A DNA stretch of 64,000 bases from Flavobacterium poyangense (GCF_011751075.1 NZ_JAALLN010000002.1:124001-188000), one strand, 5' to 3'. Positions 35,398 to 43,391 are shown, counted from the first letter of the stretch. Numbers and translations are program-made. The notes: generated from the sequence alone by a model not told the origin.

Positions 35398-35418
35398 TTT
35401 GTGTAAAAATTACGCAAA
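35398..35418. promoter_or_regulatory. second operator copy, overlapping the 3' end of the Nudix regulator gene
   Basis: TTTGTGT-N7-ACGCAAA, one mismatch between arms. It overlaps the stop codon of the regulator gene (35410-35412) and lies 31 bases upstream of the first operator, about three helical turns. Confidence 0.7.
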
Positions 35419-36102
35419 CTTAATTTCAAAATGAAACCCCTCCTTTAATAAAGCGCTGTATTTCTGACTATTAAATTTAAATAATTTAGCTGGTCTCCCT
35501 GTTTTTAGCGGAGAGAAATTAGCTGTTTCTTCAATAATTCCGAAGCTAAGAATCTTTTTTCTGAAATTTCTTCTGTCAATTTCCTTCTCTAAAATGGTAC
35601 AATATAAATTTTCGAGTTCTGAGAAAAGAAACTCATTGGGTAGTAAATCAAAACCAATAGGTTCGTAGGTAAGTTTTGCTTTTACCCTTTCTATTGCTTT
35701 TTTCAAAATCAAGTTATGATCAAAAGCAAGCATAGGAACTTCCTCTACTTTACACCATTGTACTTTTTCAGCATCAGAATCAGCCTTGATTATTAATTTA
35801 GAGGGATCCACCAAAGCAAAATAGGCAACAGAAATAACGCGATTTCTGGGATCGCGACAAACATCATCACCAAAAGTAAACAGCTGCTCCAAATAATTTA
35901 CAGCAACATTAGTCTCTTCTTTCAACTCTCTTTTTACCGCATCCTGTAAAGATTCATCATTCTTCACCAATCCGCCGGGAAAAGCCCAGTAAGATTCCTT
36001 AGATCCAAACTTTTGCTCAATTAAAAGCACATACAACTGATTGTTTTGATAGCCAAAAACAATTGCGTCTACAGCAACACGGATATTTTGATTTCCTGAC
36101 AT
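35410..36102 (-). CDS. nrtR: NrtR-type Nudix transcriptional regulator
   Basis: A 230-residue protein with an N-terminal Nudix domain (about 5-145) and a C-terminal winged-helix-like region (about 155-230, with RRNFRKKILSFGIIEE and TGRPAKLFKFN), the NrtR architecture. The Nudix box GLVKNDESLQDAVKRELKEE is nearly canonical (the Gly after EET is Asn), so hydrolase activity may remain. NrtR proteins repress NAD genes and respond to ADP-ribose or NAD. The gene precedes the NAD operon on the same strand, and palindromes at its own promoter and at the operon promoter suggest autoregulation. Confidence 0.9.
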   Translation of the reverse strand: MSGNQNIRVAVDAIVFGYQNNQLYVLLIEQKFGSKESYWAFPGGLVKNDESLQDAVKRELKEETNVAVNYLEQLFTFGDDVCRDPRNRVISVAYFALVDPSKLIIKADSDAEKVQWCKVEEVPMLAFDHNLILKKAIERVKAKLTYEPIGFDLLPNEFLFSELENLYCTILEKEIDRRNFRKKILSFGIIEETANFSPLKTGRPAKLFKFNSQKYSALLKEGFHFEIKFA

Positions 36103-36123
36103 AATGCGTATAATTTACACAAA
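36103..36123. promoter_or_regulatory. operator copy at the regulator's own promoter
   Basis: On the minus strand TTTGTGT-N7-ACGCATT, the same 7-7-7 layout as the other two copies with imperfect arms. It lies directly against the start codon (36100-36102) and overlaps the -7 box by four bases. Confidence 0.68.
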
Positions 36124-36127
36124 TATA
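36120..36127 (-). promoter_or_regulatory. -7 box of the Nudix regulator gene
   Basis: On the minus strand TATATTTG. Transcription would start about 12 bases before the start codon, giving a very short leader that lies wholly inside the operator. Confidence 0.7.
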
Positions 36128-36170
36128 GATACAATTTACTTTAGGTAATTGAATAACGATTAAAAAACAA

Positions 36171-36380
36171 TTTCTCGCAAAGGCGCAAAATCGCAAAGTT
36201 TTTATCACGCAGATTTAGCAGATTGCGCTGATATTTTTATTTTGTTGCACCGAAATAACAATCTGAATAAATCTGCAAAATCTGCGTGAAAAAATTTATC
36301 CGCAACCAAAAAGCAATTTCACGCAAAAATCCAAGACAACAAATCAAAAAACTTTGCGATTCTGCGACTTTGCGAGAAAA
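36171..36380. repeat. two-layer nested inverted repeat
   Basis: Outer arms of about 33 bp begin TTTCTCGCAAAGGCGCAAAA (36171) and end ACTTTGCGAGAAA (36380), with few mismatches. Inner arms are TCACGCAGATTTAGCAGAT (36205) and a matching ATCTGCAAAATCTGCGTGA (to 36290). The inner module is the same word as in the repeat at 7939-8012. The gap between the LysR and Nudix genes (36103-36390) contains no ORF that is believed. Confidence 0.8.
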
Positions 36381-36390
36381 CCAATCAACA

Positions 36391-37287
36391 TTATCCCAAA
36401 ACAGCTTTCAATTCTGTAGAAATTATCTCAAAAAGCGAGTTTAAGTTATTGTTTTTAGCGGTTAATAAAAACACATCCACATCTGGTAATTGATCGCTTT
36501 TCCACAACAACTGTAATTTCTTATCCTCAATAAACTGTTTGGCATTACAACTCCAGGTAATAGCCACACCCGAATTTCTCGAAAGTGTTTCTAACATCTG
36601 ATATTCTGATGGAATAATATAATTAGGAACCATTGATGGCCTTTTTTTGTTAAAAGCATGCAACCAAAATATTTTTATATGCGGAATCCGGGCTTCGTGA
36701 CTGTACCATTTCTGTTCGTTTAACCATCGCTCCATTTCTGTAAAATTTTGAGCTTGTATCTTCTGATTAAACTCCTCCATTTCTTGTTTTAAAGAAGTCA
36801 CCATCACCAATTTTATCTGGCCTACAATTTCCTGAACGGTATCGAACGTATCATAACGGCGGGTAACAATAGCAAAATCAAGCTTTTTACTATCCACAAG
36901 GGCAAAAAGCGAATCATTATCAGCAAAAGTAAAATCGATGAAATCAAACTTGGAAATCAAGATACTCCCTAAACTACTAAACAAATTTTTTGAAATACCG
37001 ACAGACACCAATCTTTTAGAATCCTGAGCCTTAGCCCTAAAACCGCTTTCAACATTTTCTAAACGATCAAGAGCATCAATAATTAAATTATTAAGCAACT
37101 TAGCGTATTCAGTTGGCTCTACTCCTTTTGACTTCCTGTTGAATAATTTATTCCCCACATGCGCTTCCAGCATTGACATCTGCTGACTAACAGCCGGCTG
37201 ACTCATAAACAATTCTTTGGCAGCGATCGAAAAATTCCTGTTTTTATAAACCGATTTAAAAGTTCTGTACCATTCCAGATTTACCAT
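36391..37287 (-). CDS. LysR family transcriptional regulator
   Basis: A 298-residue regulator. The winged helix-turn-helix is at about 1-60 (FSIAAKELFMSQPAVSQQMSMLE, the LysR signature) and the periplasmic-binding-like effector domain at about 90-295. It is divergent from a DJ-1/PfpI-type gene and a following alcohol dehydrogenase, its probable targets as is usual for LysR proteins. The shared 86-bp gap contains promoters in both directions and a perfect AT palindrome. The effector is unknown; the target genes hint at aldehyde or electrophile stress. Confidence 0.92.
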   Translation of the reverse strand: MVNLEWYRTFKSVYKNRNFSIAAKELFMSQPAVSQQMSMLEAHVGNKLFNRKSKGVEPTEYAKLLNNLIIDALDRLENVESGFRAKAQDSKRLVSVGISKNLFSSLGSILISKFDFIDFTFADNDSLFALVDSKKLDFAIVTRRYDTFDTVQEIVGQIKLVMVTSLKQEMEEFNQKIQAQNFTEMERWLNEQKWYSHEARIPHIKIFWLHAFNKKRPSMVPNYIIPSEYQMLETLSRNSGVAITWSCNAKQFIEDKKLQLLWKSDQLPDVDVFLLTAKNNNLNSLFEIISTELKAVLG

Positions 37288-37290
37288 GAC

Positions 37291-37304
37291 ATAAATATAT
37301 TTAT
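37291..37304. promoter_or_regulatory. palindrome at the LysR start, candidate operator
   Basis: ATAAATATATTTAT is a perfect 14-bp palindrome between the LysR -7 box and its start codon. It is fully AT, so chance in this genome is a real possibility. Confidence 0.4.
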
Positions 37305-37306
37305 AT

Positions 37307-37314
37307 CAAACATA
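37307..37314 (-). promoter_or_regulatory. -7 box of the LysR gene
   Basis: On the minus strand TATGTTTG fits TAnnTTTG 20 bases before the start codon. Confidence 0.6.
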
Positions 37315-37348
37315 GTTTATTTTATTTTTACTGATATCACTTTAGCTG

Positions 37349-37356
37349 TAAATTTG
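37349..37356 (+). promoter_or_regulatory. -7 box of the DJ-1/PfpI gene
   Basis: TAAATTTG fits TAnnTTTG 18 bases before the ATG at 37374. Confidence 0.6.
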
Positions 37357-37373
37357 TTTAAAAATTAAATCAT

Positions 37374-38144
37374 ATGAAAAAAATAATAGCATTTGCGCTT
37401 CTGGCAATCGCAGCTGGTAACCTTACTGTTTCAGCTCAAAAGTCAAATAAAAAAGGGATAAAAAAAGTGTTGTTTGTAGTAACCAGCAATGATAAACTAG
37501 GCAACACCGGAGAAAAAACAGGATTCTGGTCAGAAGAATTTGCCGCTCCTTATTATGAATTACTTGATAAGGGTATCGAAATTACAATTGCATCTCCTCT
37601 TGGAGGTCAGCCACCAATTGATCCTAAAAGTGCAGATCCGGCTTCAGCCACTGAAGACACCAAAAGATTTGATGCTGACCAGACATTACAGAAAAAATTA
37701 AAAAATACACTTAAACTTTCGACTATAAATCAGGCGAGTTACGATGCTGTATTTTATCCGGGAGGACATGGTCCGTTATGGGATCTGGTTGAAGACAAAA
37801 GTTCAATTGCCTTAATTGAATCTTTTTATACCCATAAAAAACCCGTTGCTTTTGTTTGTCATGCTCCGGCAGTTTTGAAAAACGTAAAAGTAAAAGGAGA
37901 ATACTTGGTAAAAGGCAAGAAAGTAACCGGTTTCACCAATGAAGAAGAAGCTGCAGTTGGCCTGTCGAAAGTAGTTCCTTTTCTATTGGAAGATGCTTTA
38001 ACACAAAATGGAGCAAAATTTTCAAAAGCCGCAAATTGGCAACCCTATGCAGTAGAAGATGGTCTTTTAATTACAGGTCAAAACCCGGCCTCGTCTAAAC
38101 TGGTAGCGGATAAATTATTACAACAACTAAATAGTAAAAAATAA
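37374..38144 (+). CDS. exported DJ-1/PfpI family (glutamine amidotransferase-like) protein
   Basis: A 256-residue protein with a signal peptide (about 1-21, ending TVSAQ), unusual for this mostly cytoplasmic family. The DJ-1/PfpI domain shows FWSEEFAAPYYELLDKGIEI, the AVFYPGGHGPLWDL loop and the nucleophile elbow PVAFVCHAPAVLKN with Cys followed by His, close to Hsp31-type proteins. Those act as chaperones or glyoxalases detoxifying methylglyoxal. The following gene, 4 bases downstream, is an aldehyde-reducing alcohol dehydrogenase, which supports an aldehyde-stress role. Divergent from a LysR regulator. Confidence 0.87.
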   Translation: MKKIIAFALLAIAAGNLTVSAQKSNKKGIKKVLFVVTSNDKLGNTGEKTGFWSEEFAAPYYELLDKGIEITIASPLGGQPPIDPKSADPASATEDTKRFDADQTLQKKLKNTLKLSTINQASYDAVFYPGGHGPLWDLVEDKSSIALIESFYTHKKPVAFVCHAPAVLKNVKVKGEYLVKGKKVTGFTNEEEAAVGLSKVVPFLLEDALTQNGAKFSKAANWQPYAVEDGLLITGQNPASSKLVADKLLQQLNSKK

Positions 38145-38148
38145 GTAC

Positions 38149-39306
38149 ATGTTAAACTTTGAATTATACAATCCGACGAATTTAATCTTCGGAAAAGGGC
38201 AAATAGAAAAACTTTCAACCTTAGTTCCCAAAGATGCAAAAATCCTTCTGGCCTACGGGGGTGGGAGTATTTTTAAAAACGGAATTCACGAACAGGTAAT
38301 CCAAAATTTAAAAGATTTTCAAATTATAGAATTTGGCGGAATAGAACCCAATCCTCATTTTGAAACTTTAATGAAAGCGGTTGACGTTATTAAAGCAGAA
38401 AAAATAGATTTCATTCTTGCCGTTGGCGGTGGCTCTGTCATTGACGGAGTAAAATTTATCTCAGCCGCAGTAAACTTTGACGGAAATCCGATAGACATTC
38501 TTCAAAAACGTCTTTTAATAAAAGAAAATGCAGTGCCTTTTGGAACTGTTTTGACCTTACCGGCAACGGGAAGCGAAATGAATTCGGGAGCAGTAGTAAC
38601 GATTCAATCCACACAGGAAAAACTGGCTTTTGGCGGTAGTGCTTTATTTCCAAAATTTTCTATCTGTGACCCTACTGTTATTGCCTCTTTACCAAAAAGA
38701 CAATTACAAAACGGTGTTGTAGATGCCTACACACACGTAATGGAGCAATATCTGACCTATCCACATGAAGGTTATTTACAAGACCGAATTGCGGAGGGAA
38801 TTTTACAGACTTTAATCGAAGTTGGCCCAAAAGTGGTAGAAAATCCGACAGATTATGCCTTGGCTTCCAATTTTATGTGGAGTTGTACTATGGCTTTAAA
38901 CGGCTTGATCCAAAAAGGAGTTCCTTCTGATTGGGCAACGCATATGATTGGACACGAATTAACCGCTTTGTATGGTATCGATCATGCCAGAACTTTAGCG
39001 ATTATAGGCCCAAGCTTATATCAGGTAATGTTTGACACCAAAAAAGAAAAACTGGCACAATACGGAAGACGTATTTTTGGCTTAACGGGTTCTGATGACG
39101 AAGTGGCAAAAGAAGCGATTAATCAGACAGTAGCTTTCTTCCATACTATGGGAATGGACACCAAATTATCACAATACACAGATAATTATGGCGAAACTGC
39201 TGATTTCATTGTAAACCGTTTTGACGAAAGAGGATGGAAAGGTTTGGGTGAAAAACAACTAATTACCTTGGAGAAAGTAAAATCTATTGTAGAAATGAGT
39301 TACTAA
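38149..39306 (+). CDS. iron-containing alcohol dehydrogenase (YqhD/BDH-like)
   Basis: A 385-residue NAD(P)H-dependent dehydrogenase. NFELYNPTNLIFGKGQIEKL is the standard N-terminus, GGGSVIDGVKF binds the cofactor, and PATGSEMNSGAVVT is conserved. The metal ligands are D and H in VVDAYTHVMEQYL and the His residues in MIGHELTALYGIDHARTL. YqhD-type enzymes reduce a broad range of aldehydes using NADPH. It is 4 bases from the DJ-1-like gene, so the two are translated as a pair. A terminator follows. Confidence 0.93.
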   Translation: MLNFELYNPTNLIFGKGQIEKLSTLVPKDAKILLAYGGGSIFKNGIHEQVIQNLKDFQIIEFGGIEPNPHFETLMKAVDVIKAEKIDFILAVGGGSVIDGVKFISAAVNFDGNPIDILQKRLLIKENAVPFGTVLTLPATGSEMNSGAVVTIQSTQEKLAFGGSALFPKFSICDPTVIASLPKRQLQNGVVDAYTHVMEQYLTYPHEGYLQDRIAEGILQTLIEVGPKVVENPTDYALASNFMWSCTMALNGLIQKGVPSDWATHMIGHELTALYGIDHARTLAIIGPSLYQVMFDTKKEKLAQYGRRIFGLTGSDDEVAKEAINQTVAFFHTMGMDTKLSQYTDNYGETADFIVNRFDERGWKGLGEKQLITLEKVKSIVEMSY

Positions 39307-39327
39307 AACTTCAAATGAATTAAAATA

Positions 39328-39365
39328 GAAAGGCGTTCTTAAACTAACTATAGGAACGCCTTTTC
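39328..39365 (+). terminator. terminator after the alcohol dehydrogenase
   Basis: AAGGCGTTC (39330-39338) pairs with GAACGCCTT (39354-39362), loop of 15 bases, then TT and C. The rest of the 295-bp gap to gpsA is AT-rich, with only the gpsA promoter recognised. Confidence 0.7.
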
Positions 39366-39575
39366 AAAATACTAAAACAAAACTAACTAACTCAATTTTT
39401 GCTAAACTCATTAAAATTCTAATTTATAAATACTTACAACGTAAGGCTTACAATTTTATTGTGTGACTGTTAAAATATTTTTACAATTAATGCAAACTGC
39501 CTGAAAACCATTGTGATTACAAGCGTCAATTTAAAATTCTTAAATCAGATTTTGTATTATTACTACTTTATTAAG

Positions 39576-39583
39576 TACTTTTG
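39576..39583 (+). promoter_or_regulatory. promoter of gpsA
   Basis: TACTTTTG is the -7 box, with TTTG at 39551-39554 as the -33 element 21 bases upstream, a good match to the Bacteroidota consensus. It shows that the in-frame TTG at 39581 is not the start. Confidence 0.72.
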
Positions 39584-39601
39584 CTTCAAATTATTAAAAT
39601 A

Positions 39602-40597
39602 ATGAGCGAAAATTTAAAGTTTGCCGTAATTGGAGGAGGAAGCTGGGCAACAGCAATTGTAAAGATGCTTTGCGTAAATCTTTCTGAAATTTCGTGGTAC
39701 ATGCGTAATGATGCTGCTATAGAGCACATTCAAAAATACAAGCACAACCCCAATTATTTAAGTTCGGTGGAATTTGACACCCAAAAACTTAAATTAACCA
39801 ACAATATAAATGAAGCTGTAGCCTACGCAGATTATATCATCTTTGCTATCCCTTCAGCTTTTTTAGATGCAGAACTAAAACATCTTACTGTTTCTCTGGC
39901 TGATAAAATTATTTTTTCTGCTATTAAAGGAATTGTTCCGGAGACCAGTTTAATTGTTGGAGAGCACTTCCATATACAATACGACATTCCTTATTATAAT
40001 ATCGGTGTAATTACCGGTCCTTGTCATGCTGAAGAAGTGGCATTAGAAAGACTTTCTTATTTAACTATTGCCTGTGGCGACCCGGACAAAGCCAAAAATG
40101 TTGCGAAAACGCTTTCCGGAAACTATATAAAAGCCAAAATCTCTGACGATATTATCGGAACGGAATATGCTGCCATGCTTAAAAATATTTATGCAATTGC
40201 TGCCGGAATTGCTCATGGTTTGGGTTACGGCGATAATTTTCAATCGGTTCTGATGAGTAACGGAATCCGTGAAATGAAAAAATTCATTCGAAAGGTACAC
40301 AAAATGAAACGTAACATCAATGACTCTGCTTATTTAGGCGATTTATTGGTTACAGGATACTCCGTTTTCTCCAGAAACAGAATGTTCGGAAATATGATTG
40401 GAAAAGGGTATACTGTAAAAAGTGCCATGATGGAAATGAGTATGGTTGCCGAAGGTTATTACGCCACAAAAAGTGCCTACAAACTCAATCAGGGTTACGG
40501 TGCGAAAACGCCTATCATAGACGCTGTTTATGCCGTTCTGTACGAAGGAAAAGATGCTAAATCGGTTTTTAAGAAATTAACGGAGTCTTTGGATTAG
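39602..40597 (+). CDS. gpsA: glycerol-3-phosphate dehydrogenase [NAD(P)+]
   Basis: The ATG at 39602 (MSENLKFAVIGGGSWATAIV) gives 331 residues; the open frame extends 7 codons further, to a TTG inside the -7 box. The enzyme reduces dihydroxyacetone phosphate to sn-glycerol-3-phosphate for phospholipid synthesis. The Rossmann motif VIGGGSWATA, ISAIKGIVPE-like FSAIKGIVPETS, GPCHAEEVALE, and the catalytic Lys region AAMLKNIYAIAAGI are all visible. It has its own promoter and a terminator. Confidence 0.95.
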   Translation: MSENLKFAVIGGGSWATAIVKMLCVNLSEISWYMRNDAAIEHIQKYKHNPNYLSSVEFDTQKLKLTNNINEAVAYADYIIFAIPSAFLDAELKHLTVSLADKIIFSAIKGIVPETSLIVGEHFHIQYDIPYYNIGVITGPCHAEEVALERLSYLTIACGDPDKAKNVAKTLSGNYIKAKISDDIIGTEYAAMLKNIYAIAAGIAHGLGYGDNFQSVLMSNGIREMKKFIRKVHKMKRNINDSAYLGDLLVTGYSVFSRNRMFGNMIGKGYTVKSAMMEMSMVAEGYYATKSAYKLNQGYGAKTPIIDAVYAVLYEGKDAKSVFKKLTESLD

Positions 40598-40651
40598 TTT
40601 CTTTTTAGAAAAAAGAGAATAGAGAATATAGACTTTATTACCATAAAATAA

Positions 40652-40688
40652 AAAAGAGTCAAGACAACCTGATTGTTCTTGACTCTTT
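40652..40688. terminator. bidirectional terminator between convergent genes
   Basis: AAAGAGTCAAGA (40653-40664) pairs with TCTTGACTCTTT (40677-40688), with an inner ACAA/TTGT extension. It serves gpsA and probably the convergent gene at 40733. Confidence 0.8.
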
Positions 40689-40732
40689 CTGTATAGCCTA
40701 TTCTCTTTTCACATTTTACATTTCACTCCTCA

Positions 40733-41140
40733 CTATTTCACCATAACCCCTTCAACAAACAAAATAGGCACTTCTTCCGTATCGTTTTCGTTAATATGAT
40801 TCGCTTTGAAAATGAATTTCTTGTCATATAATGTATTCCCAATGAAGAAAGTCACCATAAACTCGTTGTTTAAAACTAAAAGGCTTTTCTCTACCATTTC
40901 GATTTTAACTACAGAAACAGCAGGAACCTCAACAAAAGCATGTCTTAAAATCGAAGTCTTTTTCATTTCACCATCGATAGTTCCAAATGCTTTAGAAACT
41001 ACCATAACACTATCCAGATTAAAGTCACTATCGTTTACTAAATAAGCGTACCAGACTTTCTCCATAAAATCATCGCTCCATTCCTGAACGGCAGCAAGAA
41101 ATACATTTTCTACTTCCGGGATTGTTATATCTTTTTTCAT
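40733..41140 (-). CDS. conserved hypothetical protein
   Basis: The ATG at 41140 (MKKDITIPEVENVFLAAVQE) is chosen over an in-frame TTG at 41149, giving 135 residues. No signal peptide or membrane segment is present. The sequence is mixed alpha/beta with a strand-rich middle (FMVTFFIGNTLYDKKFIFKAN). I do not recognise a functional family. It follows pheS on the minus strand after 75 bases, and the gap contains the palindrome AAGTCAAAAG/CTTTTGACTT, so it may be co-transcribed. Confidence 0.7.
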   Translation of the reverse strand: MKKDITIPEVENVFLAAVQEWSDDFMEKVWYAYLVNDSDFNLDSVMVVSKAFGTIDGEMKKTSILRHAFVEVPAVSVVKIEMVEKSLLVLNNEFMVTFFIGNTLYDKKFIFKANHINENDTEEVPILFVEGVMVK

Positions 41141-41215
41141 AGCTGTCAAAAGTTACAAAGTCAAAAGCCGAAAGTCCCAACTTTGAGACTTTCGACTTTT
41201 GACTTTTGACTTAAA

Positions 41216-42241
41216 TTATATATTTGATTTAAATTGCTCTAAGAAACGAACATCATTCTCGTAGAACATACGAATATCACCAATTTGATACAGTAACATT
41301 GCAATACGCTCTACTCCCATTCCGAAAGCAAAACCATTGTACTCATCAGGATTGATGTCGCAATTTTTAAGAACGTTAGGGTCTACCATTCCACATCCTC
41401 CAATTTCCAGCCAACCTGTTCCTTTTGTGATACGATAATCTGTTTCGGTTTTTAAACCCCAATAGATATCAATCTCGGCACTAGGTTCTGTAAAAGGGAA
41501 ATAAGACGGACGCAAACGAATTTTAGACTTACCGAACATTTCTTTTGTAAAATACAATAAGGTTTGTTTTAGGTCTGCAAAAGAAACGTTTTTGTCAATG
41601 TACAATCCTTCTACCTGGTGAAAGATACAGTGCGAACGTGATGAAATAGCTTCATTACGGAAAACACGCCCCGGAGAAATGGTACGGATTGGCGGTTTAT
41701 GATTTTCCATATATCGTACCTGAACCGATGACGTATGCGTACGCAACAGCACATCAGGATTGGTCTGAATGAAAAAAGTATCCTGCATATCACGCGCCGG
41801 ATGGTATTCCGGTAGGTTTAAAGCCGTAAAATTATGCCAGTCGTCTTCGATTTCCGGCCCTTCAGAAACGTTAAAACCTATATTTGCAAAAATATCAATA
41901 ATCTGATTTTTAACAATCGAAATTGGATGGCGTGAACCAATGATTACAGGTTCAGCCGCACGTGTTAAATCTCCAAAAACACCTTTAGCTTCTTCTTTGC
42001 TCTCTAATGATTCAACAATTGCTTTTACTTTATCCTCAGCAGCTGTTTTTAGTCCATTGATAACTTGTCCGAATTCTTTCTTCTGGTCATTTGGCACGTT
42101 TTTAAATTCAGCAAAAAAGTCGTTTAAAACTCCCTTTTTTCCTAAGAATTTAATACGGAATGCTTCCAGCTCTGCTGCATTTTCTGTCGAAAACGCTTCT
42201 GCTTCGCCGATATACTCTTTTATCTTATCTATCATTTCCAT
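41216..42241 (-). CDS. pheS: phenylalanine--tRNA ligase alpha subunit
   Basis: A 341-residue class II synthetase subunit (ATG at 42241 or 42235). The N-terminal coiled-coil tRNA-binding arm covers about 1-85. Motif 2 is in [21 protein letters not shown], and the phenylalanine-binding [11 protein letters not shown] and C-terminal motif 3 [16 protein letters not shown] are intact. The gene for the beta subunit is not adjacent, so pheS and pheT are split here, at least within this window. Confidence 0.97.
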   Translation of the reverse strand: MEMIDKIKEYIGEAEAFSTENAAELEAFRIKFLGKKGVLNDFFAEFKNVPNDQKKEFGQVINGLKTAAEDKVKAIVESLESKEEAKGVFGDLTRAAEPVIIGSRHPISIVKNQIIDIFANIGFNVSEGPEIEDDWHNFTALNLPEYHPARDMQDTFFIQTNPDVLLRTHTSSVQVRYMENHKPPIRTISPGRVFRNEAISSRSHCIFHQVEGLYIDKNVSFADLKQTLLYFTKEMFGKSKIRLRPSYFPFTEPSAEIDIYWGLKTETDYRITKGTGWLEIGGCGMVDPNVLKNCDINPDEYNGFAFGMGVERIAMLLYQIGDIRMFYENDVRFLEQFKSNI

Positions 42242-42257
42242 TCTATAATTGAGGGAA

Positions 42258-42265
42258 CAAATTTA
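42258..42265 (-). promoter_or_regulatory. -7 box of pheS
   Basis: On the minus strand TAAATTTG, 17 bases before the start codon. The implied leader is about 10 nt, so there is no room for a leader-peptide attenuator. Confidence 0.55.
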
Positions 42266-42345
42266 GTCATTTTAGTTGAAAGTTAGCCGTTACAATCACA
42301 GTTTTAAGAATACAATTAGCGGAAAATTGTGACTTTAACTTAATT

Positions 42346-42702
42346 TTATTCAATTAACTTTCTTTCTAAAAAATAATTTACAATCGCTTCTTTCATCAAA
42401 ACCGATTGTTCACCTGCCTTTAGAGGCGGTAATTCTTCTTTTACGCGGTAATGAGGCCAGCCTTCATCGTCGAAAAATTCAAATTCATAAAAGCCATAGG
42501 GCTCCAACAATCGGCAAATAGCAATATGCATTAAATTTAATTTTTCATCTTTTTTGAATTCACGATGCACTTTTCCAAGTTCCTGAACTCCGATCAGATA
42601 AATAATAGAATCTAAATCAAGGTCTTCGCCTTGCGAAAATTGATTTGAAAGTATATCAACGAGCTTCTCCCAGCGCTCTTTTAGTTGTGTATCTCTGGAC
42701 AT
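42346..42702 (-). CDS. conserved hypothetical protein
   Basis: A 118-residue soluble protein with an acidic, helix-rich character: RWEKLVDILSNQFSQGEDL, YLIGVQELGKVHREF, and an aromatic YGFYEFEFFDDEGWPHY. I recognise it as a small conserved protein of Flavobacteriia but know no function. It lies about 105 bases upstream of pheS on the same strand and has its own promoter. The C-terminal residues are MKEAIVNYFLERKLIE. Confidence 0.75.
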   Translation of the reverse strand: MSRDTQLKERWEKLVDILSNQFSQGEDLDLDSIIYLIGVQELGKVHREFKKDEKLNLMHIAICRLLEPYGFYEFEFFDDEGWPHYRVKEELPPLKAGEQSVLMKEAIVNYFLERKLIE

Positions 42703-42803
42703 GTGTTATATGATTTTAGATTGCAGATCTTAGATTTCAGATTGTTTTTGTAGAATCTTTTTTTTATCTAAAATCTACAATCTGAACTCTAAAATAAGAA
42801 ATG

Positions 42804-42811
42804 CAAAGATA
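42804..42811 (-). promoter_or_regulatory. -7 box for the gene at 42346
   Basis: On the minus strand TATCTTTG followed by CAT. The implied leader is about 95 nt and contains an ATCTAAAAT-rich inverted repeat (about 42711-42800). Confidence 0.6.
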
Positions 42812-43109
42812 GTAACTAGAAATACAACGCACTAAAGTTTTTATTCCACCGCAACACAACATAACATTCTACGCGCAAAAAATTGAACACGAATTGCACG
42901 AATTTGCACGAATTATTTTTAAAACTTAGACATAATTAACTCAAGTAACCGATTCGTTGTTTTACTTACAGCAAATAAAAGATAGATTAAAAATGAGTTT
43001 TACTAGCCAGAGATTTAGACATAAAACCTCATAATTTGTTACTGTGCTTCATCAATTCACACAAACTCTGTCACCCCCACGCCTACAAGTAACTAAAGCT
43101 TGCTCTTCT

Positions 43110-43258
43110 TTCACATTTCACATTTTACATTCTACATTTTACATTTTACATTCTACATTTTACATTCTACATTTTACATTCTACATTTTACATTCTACAT
43201 TTTACATTCTACATTTTACATTCTACATTCTACATTCTACATTTTACATTCTACATTT
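43110..43258. repeat. heptanucleotide tandem repeat TACATTY
   Basis: About 21 near-consecutive copies of the 7-base word TACATTC or TACATTT, the first ones reading CACATTT/CACATTY. The phase is kept over about 148 bp. The word also appears as short runs at about 40709-40728 and, inverted, at 28559-28600. Copy number is likely to vary between strains. Confidence 0.9.
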
Positions 43259-43357
43259 TTACAAACAGCAACTTGAATTAATTACCATTCAACAATCAAG
43301 TTCAGGTTTACCAATAATATCCTTCCTTGTTTAACAGTAATAATTTTAGAATTCCTC

Positions 43358-43365
43358 TATATTTG
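43358..43365 (+). promoter_or_regulatory. -7 box of the cvpA-like gene
   Basis: TATATTTG followed by CG is an exact match 27 bases before the start codon. Confidence 0.65.
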
Positions 43366-43391
43366 CGGCTTCATTAATCACAAATACGAAT

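Larger units (their letters stand above)
42703..43391. other. gene-free 689-bp gap
   Basis: Contains an inverted pair of AGATTGCAGATCTTAGAT and ATCTAAAATCTACAATCT-like words near 42717-42785, the minus-strand promoter at 42804, a fragment of GAATTGCACGAATTTGCACG near 42890, the heptad tract at 43110-43258 and the cvpA promoter at 43358. An open frame over the heptad tract (43044-43334) is an artefact of the repeat. Confidence 0.7.

Noticed and set aside
43110..43258. Possible CRISPR array
   Set aside because: The unit is 7 bases with no spacers and no cas genes nearby. The repeat at 51368-51427 is rejected as CRISPR for the same reasons.
43044..43334. 96-residue open frame rich in F, H, I, L, S, T and Y
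   Set aside because: It is the translation of the TACATTY heptad tract. The repeated peptide is a by-product of a 7-base repeat read in three phases; there is no start context and no conserved-looking sequence.
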